The notes beneath the pieces are model-generated. The model worked only from the letters and a program-made list of their open reading frames with translations. It was not told the origin of the DNA and ran no database searches. Below, piece by piece: positions 11,701 to 23,508 of a stretch of 64,000 nt of DNA. The stretch lies in assembly GCA_021399435.1 (NCBI GenBank), contig JAJTUP010000041.1:248001-312000 (forward strand), given 5' to 3'. A program made the position numbers and the translations under genes. Source of the DNA: Diaporthe sp. PMI_573 (taxonomy: Eukaryota; Ascomycota; Sordariomycetes; Diaporthales; Diaporthaceae). Numbering within the stretch: the first letter of the stretch is position 1; every line of letters starts with the position of its first letter.

Positions 11701-14162
11701 GCGAGGGCTGCCGATCTCCTCGACCAGGTCCCAGCCGCAGCCGAGAGCCCTGAGGTGCGCGCCCGCCTCGGCCATGCGCTGCCTGAAGGCCGCGTAGGCC
11801 ATCAGCTCGAGGCCCATGCCTGCCCATTGTGCACCCTGGCCCGTGAAGATGAAAAGGGCGGAGGGAGTCCCCGGCGACGGGCGAGTCGGCCTGGCTGGGC
11901 TGGCGAGGGCGGATGGGGCGGATTCGACGCATGCGGCGACGGCGAAGGATCTGAATGGGAGTCGGGTGCGGCGTTCCGAGAGGGTGTAGGCGAGTCGTGG
12001 GAGTAGGGAAGGGTCCGGTGGGAGTTTGCATTTGCTGAGATACGCAGTTAGGTTTGCAGCTGTCCTGCTGATGCCGCCCTGCTCGTGAGAGGACCAGACA
12101 AGAAGCTTCGGCGTGGCTGGCTCAGCAGCCTCTTTGAGGACAGAACCGAGGGAAAGCGCGCTGTCTTGTTCCGTGTTCGGTGTACTGCACCCTGAAGATG
12201 AGGACGCCACGTCAGAACACGGACCTGGGCTTGATGGTTCATATGGGACGAGCGGACTAGTATTGTGGCGTCCGGAGACGCCACGGCTGGCGAGATAGTG
12301 GTACGCGTCGTCCAGGATACAGTGTGCGTTTGTGCCCCCGTAGCCGAAGGAATTAACGCTGATGCGACGAAGGCCAGTGGTTGGCCAGGGTGTAAGCGCT
12401 GTGAGAGTCTGTATGGCTTTCAGCGACCGTGTGCTTGGATAACTCGCATGAGGAGTGAGCTAATACTCACAGCAAGCCCCCAGTTATCCAGATCGATTTT
12501 AGGGTTGAGTTTCTGCAGCCACAGGCTCGCTGGGATCTGCCCCCTTTCCAGCATGTACAAGGCTTTGACAAGACCGACTAATCCTGCGGCGCCTTCTAAG
12601 TGGCCAATATTACTCTTTACGGATCCGATGTACAATGGCTGGCCCGGCTTCCTGCTTGACCCAAAGACACGACCAACCGCAGACGCCTCAATGGGATCGC
12701 CAACCGCTGTACCTGTACCATGTGCTTCGAAATAGCTTGTTTCCGAGAAACCCAGGCCAGCATTGGCGTACGCGGATCTGATTAAAGCCTCTTGTGCAGC
12801 GTAAGACGGCATATTAATCCCGGGCGTCCTACCATCGTGATTGACTGCAGTGCCGCGGATCACGGCTCGGATTGAATCACCATCCTCCAGGGCCGTTTCC
12901 AGGGGTTTTACAAGGATGACACACACACCCTCACCACGGGCGTATCCGTTTGCTGCAACACAGTGGGTCAGAATGCATTGTGGACACCAACAGGGCTTAC
13001 ATTATTAGGGAAGCGAGTAGGATGAGGCGTCCAATGGGCAATGTCCGAGCTGTCATTCCTGGGGATACGACGCTCGGTTATCTATGTACAGGGTCACGGA
13101 AGCAGCCTGACAGCACCCGCGGACGTGAAGGGGTGGTAGGTCATTAAAGGGTGATATCCCGATAGGGGTGTCTGCTTACCGCTCGCATCAAATGCTTTAG
13201 ACTTTGCATCGGGACTCAGGAACGTCAACGAGCTAAGGTGGTTTGACGTCTCGGGCATCAGAATCAAGTTCGTCGCCCCTACGAGGGCCTGCACGCAAGG
13301 TTAACATCCGACTGAGCTGAATTGGGTCACCGAGGCGCCGTTGGTTGCCTGACCTGTGTGGTTTCCCCACAGCGTATGCTCTGAACTGCCAGATGCAAGG
13401 CCACGAGTGATGAAGAACACGCCGTGTCCAAACTGAGACTTGGGCCTTTCAGATCAAAGAACCATGAGATGCGGTTCGAGATCATGGCGGCTCCCATGCT
13501 TCCATTGGCTTCGTAACGACTATTGCAACATTGTCATTGAGTGCTTGTTACTTTTTTGTGTCTCTTTGTCAATTGTCCCCACAATGCCAATTCAGCTTAC
13601 GGGTATTCATGCGGGTCTGTGGCACGTAAATTGGCGTAGTCGCGGAGGCATGTTGCGATGTAACATCCCGTTTGTGAGCCGGCTATGGCATCAACCGAGA
13701 CTCCAGCTGCGGATGATCAGCACTCAGTTTACAGGGGGCCTAGGGCGGATCCGTACCATTCTCCAGGGCTTCGTAACTCAGTTCGAGGGCCAGTCTCTGG
13801 GCAGGATCCATCGCCTGGGCCTCTTGGGCGGTGATTCTGAAAAACGGGGCGTCGAATGTCGCAACATCTTCCTGGACTTGAAATGGAACTGCATTAGCAG
13901 CGTCACAGAAGGAGCAGGCCGGTCAGTGGGACGCCCACTCACCGAAGTAGCCGCCCCGCGCATTGTGTGTGCCCTGGTGTTCGGCACTTGGGTGATAAAA
14001 AGCATCGATGTTGTATCGGTCCCTCGGCACCTCGGTCAGGGCCGATCGTCCCTTGGACACCAACTCCCAGAGCCCATCTGGCGATGAGGCGTCACCGGGG
14101 AACCGCCCGGAGACACCCACAATGGCAATGGGTGCAGTGGCATCGCCAAAGGTGTCACCCAT
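5776..14162 (-). CDS. Highly reducing iterative type I polyketide synthase (KS-AT-DH-MT-ER-KR-ACP), DH and ER motifs degenerate
   Basis: Eight exons by my reading (14162-13943, 13888-13757, 13706-13601, 13519-13354, 13288-13180, 12952-12471, 12408-10189, 10125-5776) give about 2594 aa. KS: nucleophile Cys187 in DTACSSS, with EAHGTGT and [18 protein letters not shown] and GHSSGE with Ser677. DH: the HxxxGxxxxP motif reads [10 protein letters not shown] (Asn1009 at the His position) and the catalytic Asp is Glu1201 in HPTTLEG. C-methyltransferase: SAM motif ILEVGAGT near 1481. ER: the usual glycine-rich AAGGVG cofactor loop reads ATTVLG near 2015-2025. KR: GGLGGLG, Lys, LSSAAG and NYNAGN are intact. 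ACP: GVDSL with Ser near 2549. There is no release domain, as usual for HR-PKSs. The enzyme builds an alpha-methylated, reduced polyketide from malonyl-CoA, SAM and NADPH. Six introns crowd the KS region. It probably cooperates with the NR-PKS at 55.7 kb; that partnership is inferred. Confidence 0.95.
10126..10188 (-). other. Spliceosomal intron inside the HR-PKS DH-coding region
   Basis: A 63-nt intron with donor GTAAGT and acceptor AAG. It is in phase 0 and joins FYET to FSDLGMQW, the DH-fold sequence expected there. The frame is open through it, so automated callers could miss it and add 21 spurious residues. Confidence 0.7.
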
Positions 14163-15744
14163 TCCGGTAAGTTGTACTCGTTTCCGGAGTCAGTCAGTGG
14201 GTCGTGGTTCGTGGGACTGCGAGTTTGGGCGGACGGGCGTGCGCAGGAGACAGGAGTCCGTGCCTTTTTGTATGCATGAAACGGTACAATTTTGCCGCTG
14301 TGTTCAACGCTCGCTATGCAATGCACAGGAAAGTCACACGTGGCCGGACAAGGATTGCAAAACAAAAAGGCAATGCCCTCACACAACAATAGTCATAACG
14401 GAAGGATGTTGAATGATGGGGCGAGGGCGGGTGGCAGGATCCCCAGGACCGTGCATGTAATAAGAGGTCGAGCACTATGCTCGAGAGCCACGCTCCCTTG
14501 CCCTCCGGACTGCCAGAAGTCCCTACCCGAGGCCGCCATGGGCCGTGGCTTGTGAGCATCTTAGACCCATGATCCTTCTCTCTTACCCGTCGGGGTCGCA
14601 TCCTTGATCTTCTCCAATCCCATTAGCCGCAACTTTGTAATACTGATTTACCCTCAGCGCCGCTATTTTCAGCCATCCAGCCCAACCGCCAATACGCCGA
14701 CCTTGCGCCCACGGCACACGACTTCATAGGGTATAGGCCAGCTACCGACAGGGCGGATTGGTTCCTGGAGGGCCCGTAGAATTGTACGTAGCACATGTGC
14801 AGCGTTACATCGCAGCAAAACTCGCCGACCGGCTAGGCCAGCCCACGCGGAACAACCACCAAGACGAGTATCGTGGAACGGGGGGCCAGGGGCGGGGAGA
14901 CGAGCGAGGAAGTACAGTCCTTGTGCACAATATGTACAGAACTTAGTGGACGTGACGCAGGCCAGGGATGGCGCCAAGGAGGGCACCATCGCCAGCCGCG
15001 ACAGCCTGACAGCCAACAGACGCACGTCGCGGAAGCTACCGGTGCAGTGAATGTGGGTCCTTCGCGTACATTGGATTAGGCTAGCATTGTTTGATAATGG
15101 CTTGGAACCTTGTATTCGTTTTGGTGGGGGTGCAGAAGGCAGAAAGGGGGGGAATAGGGAAGCGGTCTTGCTGGACTGGGCGGAAAGGATTCCCGGCACT
15201 GGGTAGGGCATCCAAGCTTGCCAGCATGGGAAAATCTTGCCGCTCCGTTCGCGCCCTCCAGTCCGATCCGCTCGCCTGTGGCCTCGCTACGCCTCGCTAC
15301 CTAGGCTAATCTCCCACTGGTGCCCGAGCAACGCAGGGTAGCCCGCAGACGGTGTCTATTCTCCTCCGCTGGCTTCCGCTTGGCCTCAATTCACTTCACT
15401 TCAACTCACCTCACCTCGCCAACTTATTCCCCATCCCATAACACTAACCAAAGCGTGGAACCCGTGCGTCCGTGTCCTTTTCTGTTTCCGCGACTAGGAT
15501 GACCTCATCGGAATCCATCACGGTCTTTACAATAGCAGCTCGTTGACAAAACACCCTGGGGACCCTCTCATGTGCTGAAGGCTCACTGGCACGCAAACCA
15601 GGTTGTGATCCGCCTTTCCCAACAACGAGCTGAGCAATCTCGGAGTCTGGACGCTCGACAAGCAGCGCATGCCCCTCACCATCCCCACGGCAGACGTCTA
15701 GAGCATCCCTTCGTCGTATCTAAGACCAGAAACACCCGGTCGAG
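14163..15744. promoter_or_regulatory. Divergent promoter region between HR-PKS and SMP-30-like gene
   Basis: A 1.58-kb gene-free segment separating two divergent genes, and the most likely home of shared regulatory sites. Pyrimidine-rich tracts (about 15370-15440) lie upstream of the SMP-30-like ATG, as in many fungal 5' regions. A perfect tandem 10-mer, GCCTCGCTAC, occurs twice near 15282-15301. No coding motifs were recognised. Confidence 0.45.
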
Positions 15745-16719
15745 ATGTCCGAAGAAGACATCCATCTCATCACTCAGCTCCCGCAGAATGCCTGGTTCGA
15801 GGGGTTTGCCATCCGGCCCAACGGCTACATATTAGTCTCCCGCTTGGACGAGCCAATCCTTTACACTTTCGACGCAGAGGACAGGGAAGCCGACCCGCAG
15901 GAGGTGCACATATTCGACGACGCCACCGGCCTCATCAACCTTTGCCCCATCCCGGGACGGACCGACGAGTATGCCGTCATCAGCGGGACGCCAGACATAG
16001 ACGCGATGCAGTTTAACAACAAGAACTACATCGTGTGGCGCGTCGCATTCACCTCAAAAACAGATGTCACCGTCACCAAGATGGCAGACCTGGACGACTA
16101 CGGCTTCTCAATCGGCGTCATCCCGGCCAGCGACCACACCCTCCTGGTGGCCGACACCTTCCGCGACCGCATCTGCACCCTGGATATCGCCACGGGGGTC
16201 AGCAAGGTGCTGGTCGAGGACAGCAGCATGGCGGCGGTGGACGGGGCGCCCTTTGGCCTCAACCGGCTGCGCATCGCCGTCGGCTTCGTGTGGTTCACCA
16301 ACACCAGCGCGGGAACCCTCTGCCGCTTCCCCATCTCCATCGACGGTGCCAAGGTCACAGCCACGGGCCCCGTGCAGGTCATCTGCGACGACGTGGAGCA
16401 CTGCGACGGCCTGGCCCTCGCCGCCGACGCGAGCGCCGCGTGGACTGCCAGCATGACTAACGACTGGCTGTGGCGGATAGACCTGGACAAGGACGGCGAC
16501 AGCATCATCGCCACGACGTCGGTCGTCAAGGAGAACCTGTACAGCCCCACGGCGGTAGAGCCGCACTATGTCGGGGACAAGACGAGGCTGTATGTCGTGT
16601 GCAACGGGGACAGGGAGGAGCAGCTGGCGTGGATCAAGAAGGATGACCATCCCTGGCCTGACTTCAGCAACATCAAGGTCACGGAGAGCGTGTCCGTGTC
16701 GGTTTCAAACGGTGTGTGA
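15745..16719 (+). CDS. SMP-30/gluconolactonase-like six-bladed beta-propeller protein
   Basis: Intronless 324-aa protein. Repeating blade-like strands are visible: FEGFAIRPNGYILVSRLDEP near the N terminus, LINLCPIPG, GFSIGVIPASDHTLLVADT, ICTLDIATG, GLNRLRIAVGFVWFTNTSAGTLCRFPI, CDGLALAAD and LYVVCNGD. The pattern of an aspartate-containing ADT turn and the NTSAGTL blade is that of fungal SMP-30/LRE-like proteins often found in biosynthetic clusters. Some of that broad group, from the tropolone-sesquiterpene pathways, act as hetero-Diels-Alderases; others are lactonases. Which activity applies here cannot be read off. No signal peptide or membrane segment is seen, so it is probably cytosolic. 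It is divergent from the HR-PKS and is the last recognised gene before a 5-kb gene-poor stretch, making it the likely right end of the left block. Confidence 0.75.
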   Translation: MSEEDIHLITQLPQNAWFEGFAIRPNGYILVSRLDEPILYTFDAEDREADPQEVHIFDDATGLINLCPIPGRTDEYAVISGTPDIDAMQFNNKNYIVWRVAFTSKTDVTVTKMADLDDYGFSIGVIPASDHTLLVADTFRDRICTLDIATGVSKVLVEDSSMAAVDGAPFGLNRLRIAVGFVWFTNTSAGTLCRFPISIDGAKVTATGPVQVICDDVEHCDGLALAADASAAWTASMTNDWLWRIDLDKDGDSIIATTSVVKENLYSPTAVEPHYVGDKTRLYVVCNGDREEQLAWIKKDDHPWPDFSNIKVTESVSVSVSNGV

Positions 16720-19700
16720 GCGATGGTCAAGGGCATGACATTCATTTCTGTCTCTGTCTACTCTGTACAACTGGGAGTCATCTGGAGTTTTTCATGTATT
16801 GGGCGCACAACATCATCATCGTCATCATTTATCAAGGGTGTCTTCATGTTCTACAGGTACCGACAATACCCAGCTGTATTTTCAATATTCCTTTTGTGCG
16901 CGACATGAAACTGAATTGAACTGAGGTCGCTTGTGTTCCCACACACCAAACCTACTCGTGAAGATAAGCGAGTCTACCGCCACAGGGGCGCGAATGGACC
17001 TGCAGGCCCAGGCAGCATCGGCGCTATTTAGGCAGTAAGCAGGCTATCGAAAGGCCAATGCCGGAAGTTACCATTGGGACGCAGCCGGTGCGTGCGTGCG
17101 GTGAGACCTGACCCTAGGAATTTTCAGCTCTCCCCTAAAATTTCTCAGCTCGACGGGCCCTGATCGCCAGTCTCGCCAGGCTCGCCAAAACGCGGTTTCC
17201 GCGCCTTGGCTCGTCAAACCGCTGCTGCATTCGGCTCAGGCAAGCGCATGCTAATTAATACGAGTTGGTCGATGTCGTGCATGTTTGTGACACCACATCA
17301 ACCAATTGGCCACGTGGACTTCCGACAGCCACATGCATTCGCTTGTTAGCATGTAGCATTACTGTGGTACGTGCCAATTCCAGCTAGACAGACCGAGCCT
17401 CATGACTTGTGTTGTTACACAGTACGGAGTACAACAACACCTCTCGCGTGTGCATTGCAGCGCATCCACCCATTCGGCACCGAAATGGTCCCGTAGCAAC
17501 GGCTCAGTCGGGGGCCCACCGAAACATCGTCTCCCAGGCCCACACTGGTGGAGCAAGATCGCACGTGGAACACGGATGGGCCGAGGGTCCCGCAAATTCC
17601 CTTCCAATCGATGATCAGTAAGCAACTTGAACCTGACTGGGGGTGGGCATCCAGCATCCCAAGGACTATGCACGATGTGGTTCCACACAGGACCCTCGGG
17701 GAGCTGGCGTTGGCAATCCCGACTTGTCATGAGTGTCATGTCACGATGCGGATGGATGAACAGAGCTCCGGGCTAGGTGTCAGCCTTCTTTTGCATCTCG
17801 ATCGGGCAGTTACGTGTGTGGGGGGCAGCTCTTGGGCATTTCCTTGAGGCCCAACATCATTGTCCATGATGATCTACATCGGCTCCATTGCCTGAAGGAG
17901 GGGTTCGACCAAGATAGACGGCATCCGAAGGCAAGTTTTGGCCATCAAAATTTCTATGACTTCTTAGCATCAGCTACAAACGATATCAGATGCTTCCCTG
18001 TTGTTTTCTAAAGGAACCCGGCTTCGGATGATTTGAGGAAAAAGAGCAAACTCGCACGAGTCTGTGAACCAGTTTTACTGTTGCTACGCTGCAAATGGAA
18101 TATCGAGCGGGGTTGTACGTCCCTCTCGAGAGCCTTCTCGCAAACGTGTAGCGTGTGATTCTTTGTTTCAGACCTGCGGTAAGATTATAGTGAAGAAGGC
18201 ATAAGCTACGCCTGCACTTATGGACCCGTTGATTGACACGGTGAAACATCCGGTGCAGGAAGCGACTGCAGGTGATATTCGAGCAGACCGACTCTCCATT
18301 CCCTTTGTATTTATCATGTAGTTATTCTGTATACGCGGCTAGTCCTTAGCTTTCGTTGATGGAGACTTGAGCAAACAGAAGAGATTGTAGCCCCTCCCTC
18401 TACTCGGCCCGGAGCACGTCGTCTTGAATATTACCGCCTGGTTCATTTGTCAAGTCGATTGCCACCAGCTCAAGCTGAAGCACTCATCCAGGAGTGCTCA
18501 TGATCCGTGGTCATTGATCAAAAGGCTGTTCATAGATCTCGCTCTGTCTTGTCCTATAAGTTAATGACATCGAGACCCAGCTCGGCAAGTCTTTCTTCGC
18601 ATGTGCCCTTTGAAGGAAAGGACTTTAGCAGAATATAGTACCAATAAACGGTGAACGCATGGACATGCAATCTGGTTGACCAATGCGACAAAGAATACTT
18701 TGCGGATAACGTGACTAGAATCTCAGGATCCCGATGGAGTCCCGGTCTTGAACACAACATCTATCGGGCTCATAGAGACAACAAATGATAACAGCCACTA
18801 TGAGGCCTCGCTTCATACAGTTCGATTCAAGTTCATTGAACTTTTGACAAATCCTATAAACGATCTCATAGACTTGGGTTGCGGGCTCAGATCCAATCGC
18901 TGAGATCTTCTTCTGCCATTCTTTCGTACTGTTGTCAATATTCCTCGATTCCAAGCCTTGTGCCCAACTATATGCTTAAGAAGAAGAAGCCAGCGCAAAT
19001 TTCCTATGTGTTTGAATTGGCCCCAATCCTGGCTATACTTTGTGCAGGAAAAACTACCCTTGGATCTACCACATCGCCGCTTTGCTCTTCGCTGCCATCA
19101 TCTATGTTCTCACATCACGATTGGAAAACCAGACGATTCCAGTCTTGAGAGAGATCTCTCTCTGGTCAAACCATCATTATTGGGGCCAGGAGTGATATTG
19201 ATGCCCAATTTGAGGTTGTAAGCAGGCGAATGTTAGCCTGGAATGCTTTCTATCTGTCATGAACAAGTATTGCCCGATACCGACTGGATCGCCATTAGAC
19301 GCAGAGACGAGGCTGTCGAGGAGGATGATCATTCTCCCGAGACTATCAGCAGCAACGAATCCCAGGTCATATAATTAACCTACGGACTTTGAGGCTCCAC
19401 CGCATGCAACGTAGAGCCCACCATCTCGGTCATAGGTGTCCTGCCACAGCTGACCCTGGTTCAAGCTCAATTGGGACGAAGTCTATTATAGCTGAGAAAT
19501 AAAGTTTGGGATGAATTTGACTCGGGTTGCGTTCGGATGATGACGAGTAGCACGGGTGTGCTGATCCGTAGAGGCAAAGAGGTGACTGCGGTTCCGCAAA
19601 GTCTTGCTGGGGATTTACTCCCTAGGTTTCCCATGTTTCAATGTGGGGATTTTAATTATGTTTGATGAACCACTTGGGAAAATAATTGCGTCAATCTTGA

Positions 19701-21714
19701 GGTCTGGACACATCCATGGCATTATCTAATCTCTTTTGGCGTACGGTAAGCTAAACACAAACCGAGCTACCCGATTTAACTTTGAGGCAAAACTAACTCC
19801 TCCAATCATTTTCCGGGAGTCAAATCGAAACCATATTCCCAGCTACCTTGGCCTAAGCCGCACTTTTTACTGAAATCGTCGAATGGTTCAATGGGTGTTT
19901 AGGCACTTTTCAAGTCGTCTTCGAGATGCTTACAATTCATCGCAGCGATCTATTACGGACTGCTGGACAAGCAATGAAATGAGTCGGCACCACATTTTCA
20001 TCCCCGTCCTGTTAGACCAACTCGAACCCCAATAAGCAGCTAATACATGAACACCTGGGCAGTCTGGTACTGCTTCTATGCTTCTCAAGAAAGTCTTCCA
20101 GCATAATCACATCACAGGACCAAGGCATTTGAGGGCATGCTCTGTATCATTGACTCTCATTCGGTATCAGACAGAGGCCCAGCCTGGGGGCGAGGACATA
20201 CTTACGAGAGCTTGAAACTGACGTCAATTGACTGGTCAAAGAAAAGAGTAGAATAACTGAATGAGATCGTGAAGCATCCATTGAGATCAAGCCGATTCCC
20301 CCTGGATCTTTCTGCCTTGCAATGAAATCAATCGTGGGAAAACGATGCAGAGGAAGTCCGTAAACGTTAACCTACATACAAAAAGCCAAGAATTGTTGAA
20401 GTAAAAGGCTGCATTTGTCCCTAGATTACCCAGAATGTCTAGAGGCTCCCATCCATTGCCAATATGACAGGTCTGCTGTACAAGCCGCCAGTGATCGACC
20501 GTGGCTGAATTTCCTCGTATTTCGATCCAAATGAATAAGACATTTCAAGGTAGTCTATCATATATCACACAAGTACTTGCTTGCTTGAGCCTCCATAAAG
20601 TGATGGCTCTGCTCTGGTGAAACACGAACTAGTATGCGACTTCTGATTGCTCAAAAGTGGGAATACCCCGGTAGATGTCCTGGAAGAAAGTTTGACGAAT
20701 GAACACTTAAGCCTTCCTGCAGCAGACGAAGAAGGCAGCTAGTCTCTTCGCCTTGATTGAGTGATATTGGGTGAGGTTTCGGCAGCTGAAACCGACGTGC
20801 AGCGAGCCTGTGGTGGTCAATTAAGGCCACAGCACACATGTGACGTGAGGTTACATGCCTACATCTCCCGGGCGTGGGGAAGATGCAAGCCCAATGCAGG
20901 CTGCGCCGCAAACCCGGCACCCTCCCAATGAGAAGCAACCCCAGCCACACAGCAAGCGATATCAATGCACGAAATCGTCCCAATAGGAAGATCTGACAGC
21001 CGAGAGGGATGCCTCAAAACACGTCGGTTGGCAGCAGATGGTTGCTGACATGGTGGGCGACACGAGCCACAACCCGCCCACTCTGTCACTCCATTCGTGC
21101 TCCCTGGCTGCGCGTGCCGCTGCGCCGGCAGCCTGCATGACGAGAATGAGGGGGAAACCCAACCGGACCCCAACCAGCCAGCCATCAGCTCAATCACTGT
21201 CCCGTCATCCTCCGGCCACCACCCGAATGCGCAATGGCCCCCCAATGCAAGGGCTGTTCCGCCGGCCCCCGGGTCTTGGCCGAGGATTCCAGGCAGAAAT
21301 GCCTAATCCCGTGGCAACAAGACTGCCTGGACGGTGCTACCCTCGAGGCCTTGGGTAGCCCTCAAGTCGGCCTCCTCTCGCCGAGTTTCTGCCTATTCAG
21401 AGAGCTAGAGCTGCTGTGTTCAACGAGATGCATGTGCAGCCTCGATGTTCCCTGCAGCTTGTCCAATATGGGAGGTTGCATCCGGTCGAGATGTTGGCAA
21501 TCTGACAACATTGGGGGAGGGGTGCTCAAGTGAGCAGAGCCTCATTTGACCCCGACCTCCGGATCTTCCTACTTAAGGCTGACGGGCTCACGTCACAGCA
21601 CTTCCTCACTTCCCCTCCTTTTCCACCCTCCCTCATCCTTTCCTGGCCCAGCTTAACCTCCTCGGCTCTTTTGCACGCCAAGGAGCGACATCGTCATCGT
21701 GAAAGGGTCTCGCA
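16720..21714. other. Five-kilobase gene-poor segment
   Basis: I found no open frame with family motifs on either strand over 5 kb. Parts (about 18300-20600) look AT-richer than the flanking genes and have only short, frequently interrupted frames, consistent with decayed sequence or a long spacer. No terminal repeats or transposase motifs were recognised. Confidence 0.5.
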
Positions 21715-23508
21715 ATGTCGCTCATATCGGAGCTCAAGGCGTCTGCACGCCCTGCCCAGGATGACGACGCATTCTCTGGGAGCAGCTACGTGTCAGACGA
21801 ATACACCCTCCCAGGGGACGACGCAGATGACGATGCTCGCAGCATCGCCAGCGCGTCGTCGTACGAGTCGTACGACTCGTTTTGCCCGCGCGAGCGTCTC
21901 CCGTCGTACCGCGTCCCCAAGGCCCAGGGCACGTCTCAGCCCGTCTACGAAGCTTGGGTCCTGTGCATGTCGCACGATACAGACCACGAGGTCACGAGGC
22001 TGACATCCTGCGGTGTGGATATCTTGTCTTCTTATGACGAGGAGAGGCCGTTCGTGGTCACCCGCACCGAGACCTACGGGCAACAGCAGCTGAGCGACAT
22101 GACCCTCGCCTCTGTCAACAGCTACCATGCCGCCAATAAACGCGGGTTTGCTGCGCGTCTCTTCCGCGGAAAGCCAAAGACTTATGAACAGAACCTGGAC
22201 GAGCGCCTTGGGAAGCTTTCCATGTCTCTCCAGTCGGAACTGAACGGCCTCCTTCGCAACCGCGAGGAAGCCACTTCCAACCGCTTCCGCCGCCGTGACT
22301 GGACCGTTGTCATGATGCGCGAGCAGTACCGCTACCGGTTTGCCAACGCAACACCCGAGCAGGTGAAGAAGAAGGGCCTCTTCAAGGGAAAAGACTCGCG
22401 ACGGGTCGAGTACCTCTTCGTGATCAAGGGCGCCGAGGGCAGGGTGGCCGCTGACGACAAGGGCATGCATCAGCCGCGCGAGTTTGGGAATCCATGGAAG
22501 GTCGTCGACGAGGAGGAAAAGAGGCTGCGCGAGCACTCCAAGCAAATCAAGCGGCATGGAAAGAACTACCTCCGGGATGAATGGTTCCCCCAGCCCAGGA
22601 GGAGATCGCTCTCTCCCCCTCCAGGCGCCGTGCCACGATCTCAATTCCAGGACAACCCGCGACGAACTCGCACCGTCATCATCGAGCGCGAGCGCGGCAG
22701 GCCGAGCAGCCGAAGCCGCAGCCGCAGCCCCTACAGCCCACGAAGCCCAACTTGGTCACCCGTGAGGAACCAGCGCCTCCCTCAGCTCCACAACCCTTTT
22801 GTGCCCCTGCCTGTGCCCATGGGCGGCATGCCTCCTTTGCCGCCTACTCCCGGCCCATATCATCTTGCCCCGACTCCTGGTCGGTTCATCCCCCCGCCTT
22901 ATGTCCCGGCAGGACACCATCTTCCCCCATTCGGACTGCCGTCTTTTGACACCTGCATGCGCTCGCACCTCCACGGCCCGCCAGCCCCGAGCAACCTGGC
23001 CCCAGAGCCGTGTACATGGCAGCCGCTAGGGATCCCTCAGATGTACGCGGACGCAGAGCCTATCCTCCAGCCCGACCAGTTTCCCATCCCTATCCCTATG
23101 CAGCAGCAACACGTCCCATTCCCGCTGGAGATCTCCTCCCCGCCAGAGTCCCCGCGGCCATCCTTCCACTGCATGGGAGGCGCCCCTCCCGCGATGCCGC
23201 CGGGCCTGCCGATTATGCAAGCCTGTCGCCGCCTGTTCGAGGCCGACTTCCCGCACGACGATGGGGACGAGGGCGAGGACGACAATGATGATGACCGCTC
23301 CTTGCTGCAGTCCAGCAACCTGTCCCCTCCGCCGGCTCCCAAGCCGAGCAACCTGACCACACCGACAGAGTTCTCGCCCGCGTCGTCCCACCACACCGGA
23401 TCAACCGTGCAGAGCACGGACGGTATCACGACGCCGGGGGGCCCTGGCATGGAGGTGTTCTGGGAGGAAGGGCCTTGTCCTGTGAATCGCGTCTTTCCCA
23501 GCAGGTAG
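21715..23508 (+). CDS. Hypothetical protein with globular N-terminal half and Ser/Arg/Pro-rich C-terminal half
   Basis: Intronless 597-aa protein of unknown function. Residues 1-60 are acidic and Ser-rich with a YESYDSF stretch. About 60-290 look folded and contain long basic/amphipathic segments, FRRRDWTVVMMREQYRYRF, and a run beginning RRVEYLFVIKG. From about 295 it is low complexity: PRRRSLSPPPG, an SRSRSRSPYSPRSP arginine-serine stretch near 340, then Pro/Leu/Met-rich sequence. An acidic DDGDEGEDDNDDD patch lies near 525, followed by a Ser/Pro/Thr tail. The architecture suggests a regulatory or scaffold protein carrying a disordered phosphorylatable tail. I do not recognise the family. 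Codon use and length argue that it is real. It sits between two gene-poor stretches and shows no link to polyketide metabolism. Confidence 0.75.
   Translation: MSLISELKASARPAQDDDAFSGSSYVSDEYTLPGDDADDDARSIASASSYESYDSFCPRERLPSYRVPKAQGTSQPVYEAWVLCMSHDTDHEVTRLTSCGVDILSSYDEERPFVVTRTETYGQQQLSDMTLASVNSYHAANKRGFAARLFRGKPKTYEQNLDERLGKLSMSLQSELNGLLRNREEATSNRFRRRDWTVVMMREQYRYRFANATPEQVKKKGLFKGKDSRRVEYLFVIKGAEGRVAADDKGMHQPREFGNPWKVVDEEEKRLREHSKQIKRHGKNYLRDEWFPQPRRRSLSPPPGAVPRSQFQDNPRRTRTVIIERERGRPSSRSRSRSPYSPRSPTWSPVRNQRLPQLHNPFVPLPVPMGGMPPLPPTPGPYHLAPTPGRFIPPPYVPAGHHLPPFGLPSFDTCMRSHLHGPPAPSNLAPEPCTWQPLGIPQMYADAEPILQPDQFPIPIPMQQQHVPFPLEISSPPESPRPSFHCMGGAPPAMPPGLPIMQACRRLFEADFPHDDGDEGEDDNDDDRSLLQSSNLSPPPAPKPSNLTTPTEFSPASSHHTGSTVQSTDGITTPGGPGMEVFWEEGPCPVNRVFPSR

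Noticed and set aside
10582..12006. Open frame of 474 codons on the plus strand
   Set aside because: It lies antisense to the AT and DH coding region of the HR-PKS, is rich in Arg/Gly/Val as expected of an antisense shadow of GC-rich coding DNA, and shows no family motif.
14669..15211. 180-codon minus-strand frame in the HR-PKS/SMP-30 intergenic region
   Set aside because: Low-complexity Ser/Pro/Leu/Arg-rich, no motif, and located in a probable bidirectional promoter.
17359..17739. 126-codon minus-strand frame in the gene-poor stretch
   Set aside because: Mixed composition, many Cys, Arg and Trp residues, no motif, and competing frames on the other strand of similar length.
21793..22644. 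283-codon minus-strand frame opposite the hypothetical gene
   Set aside because: Leu/Val/His-rich shadow composition and full overlap with a better plus-strand frame.
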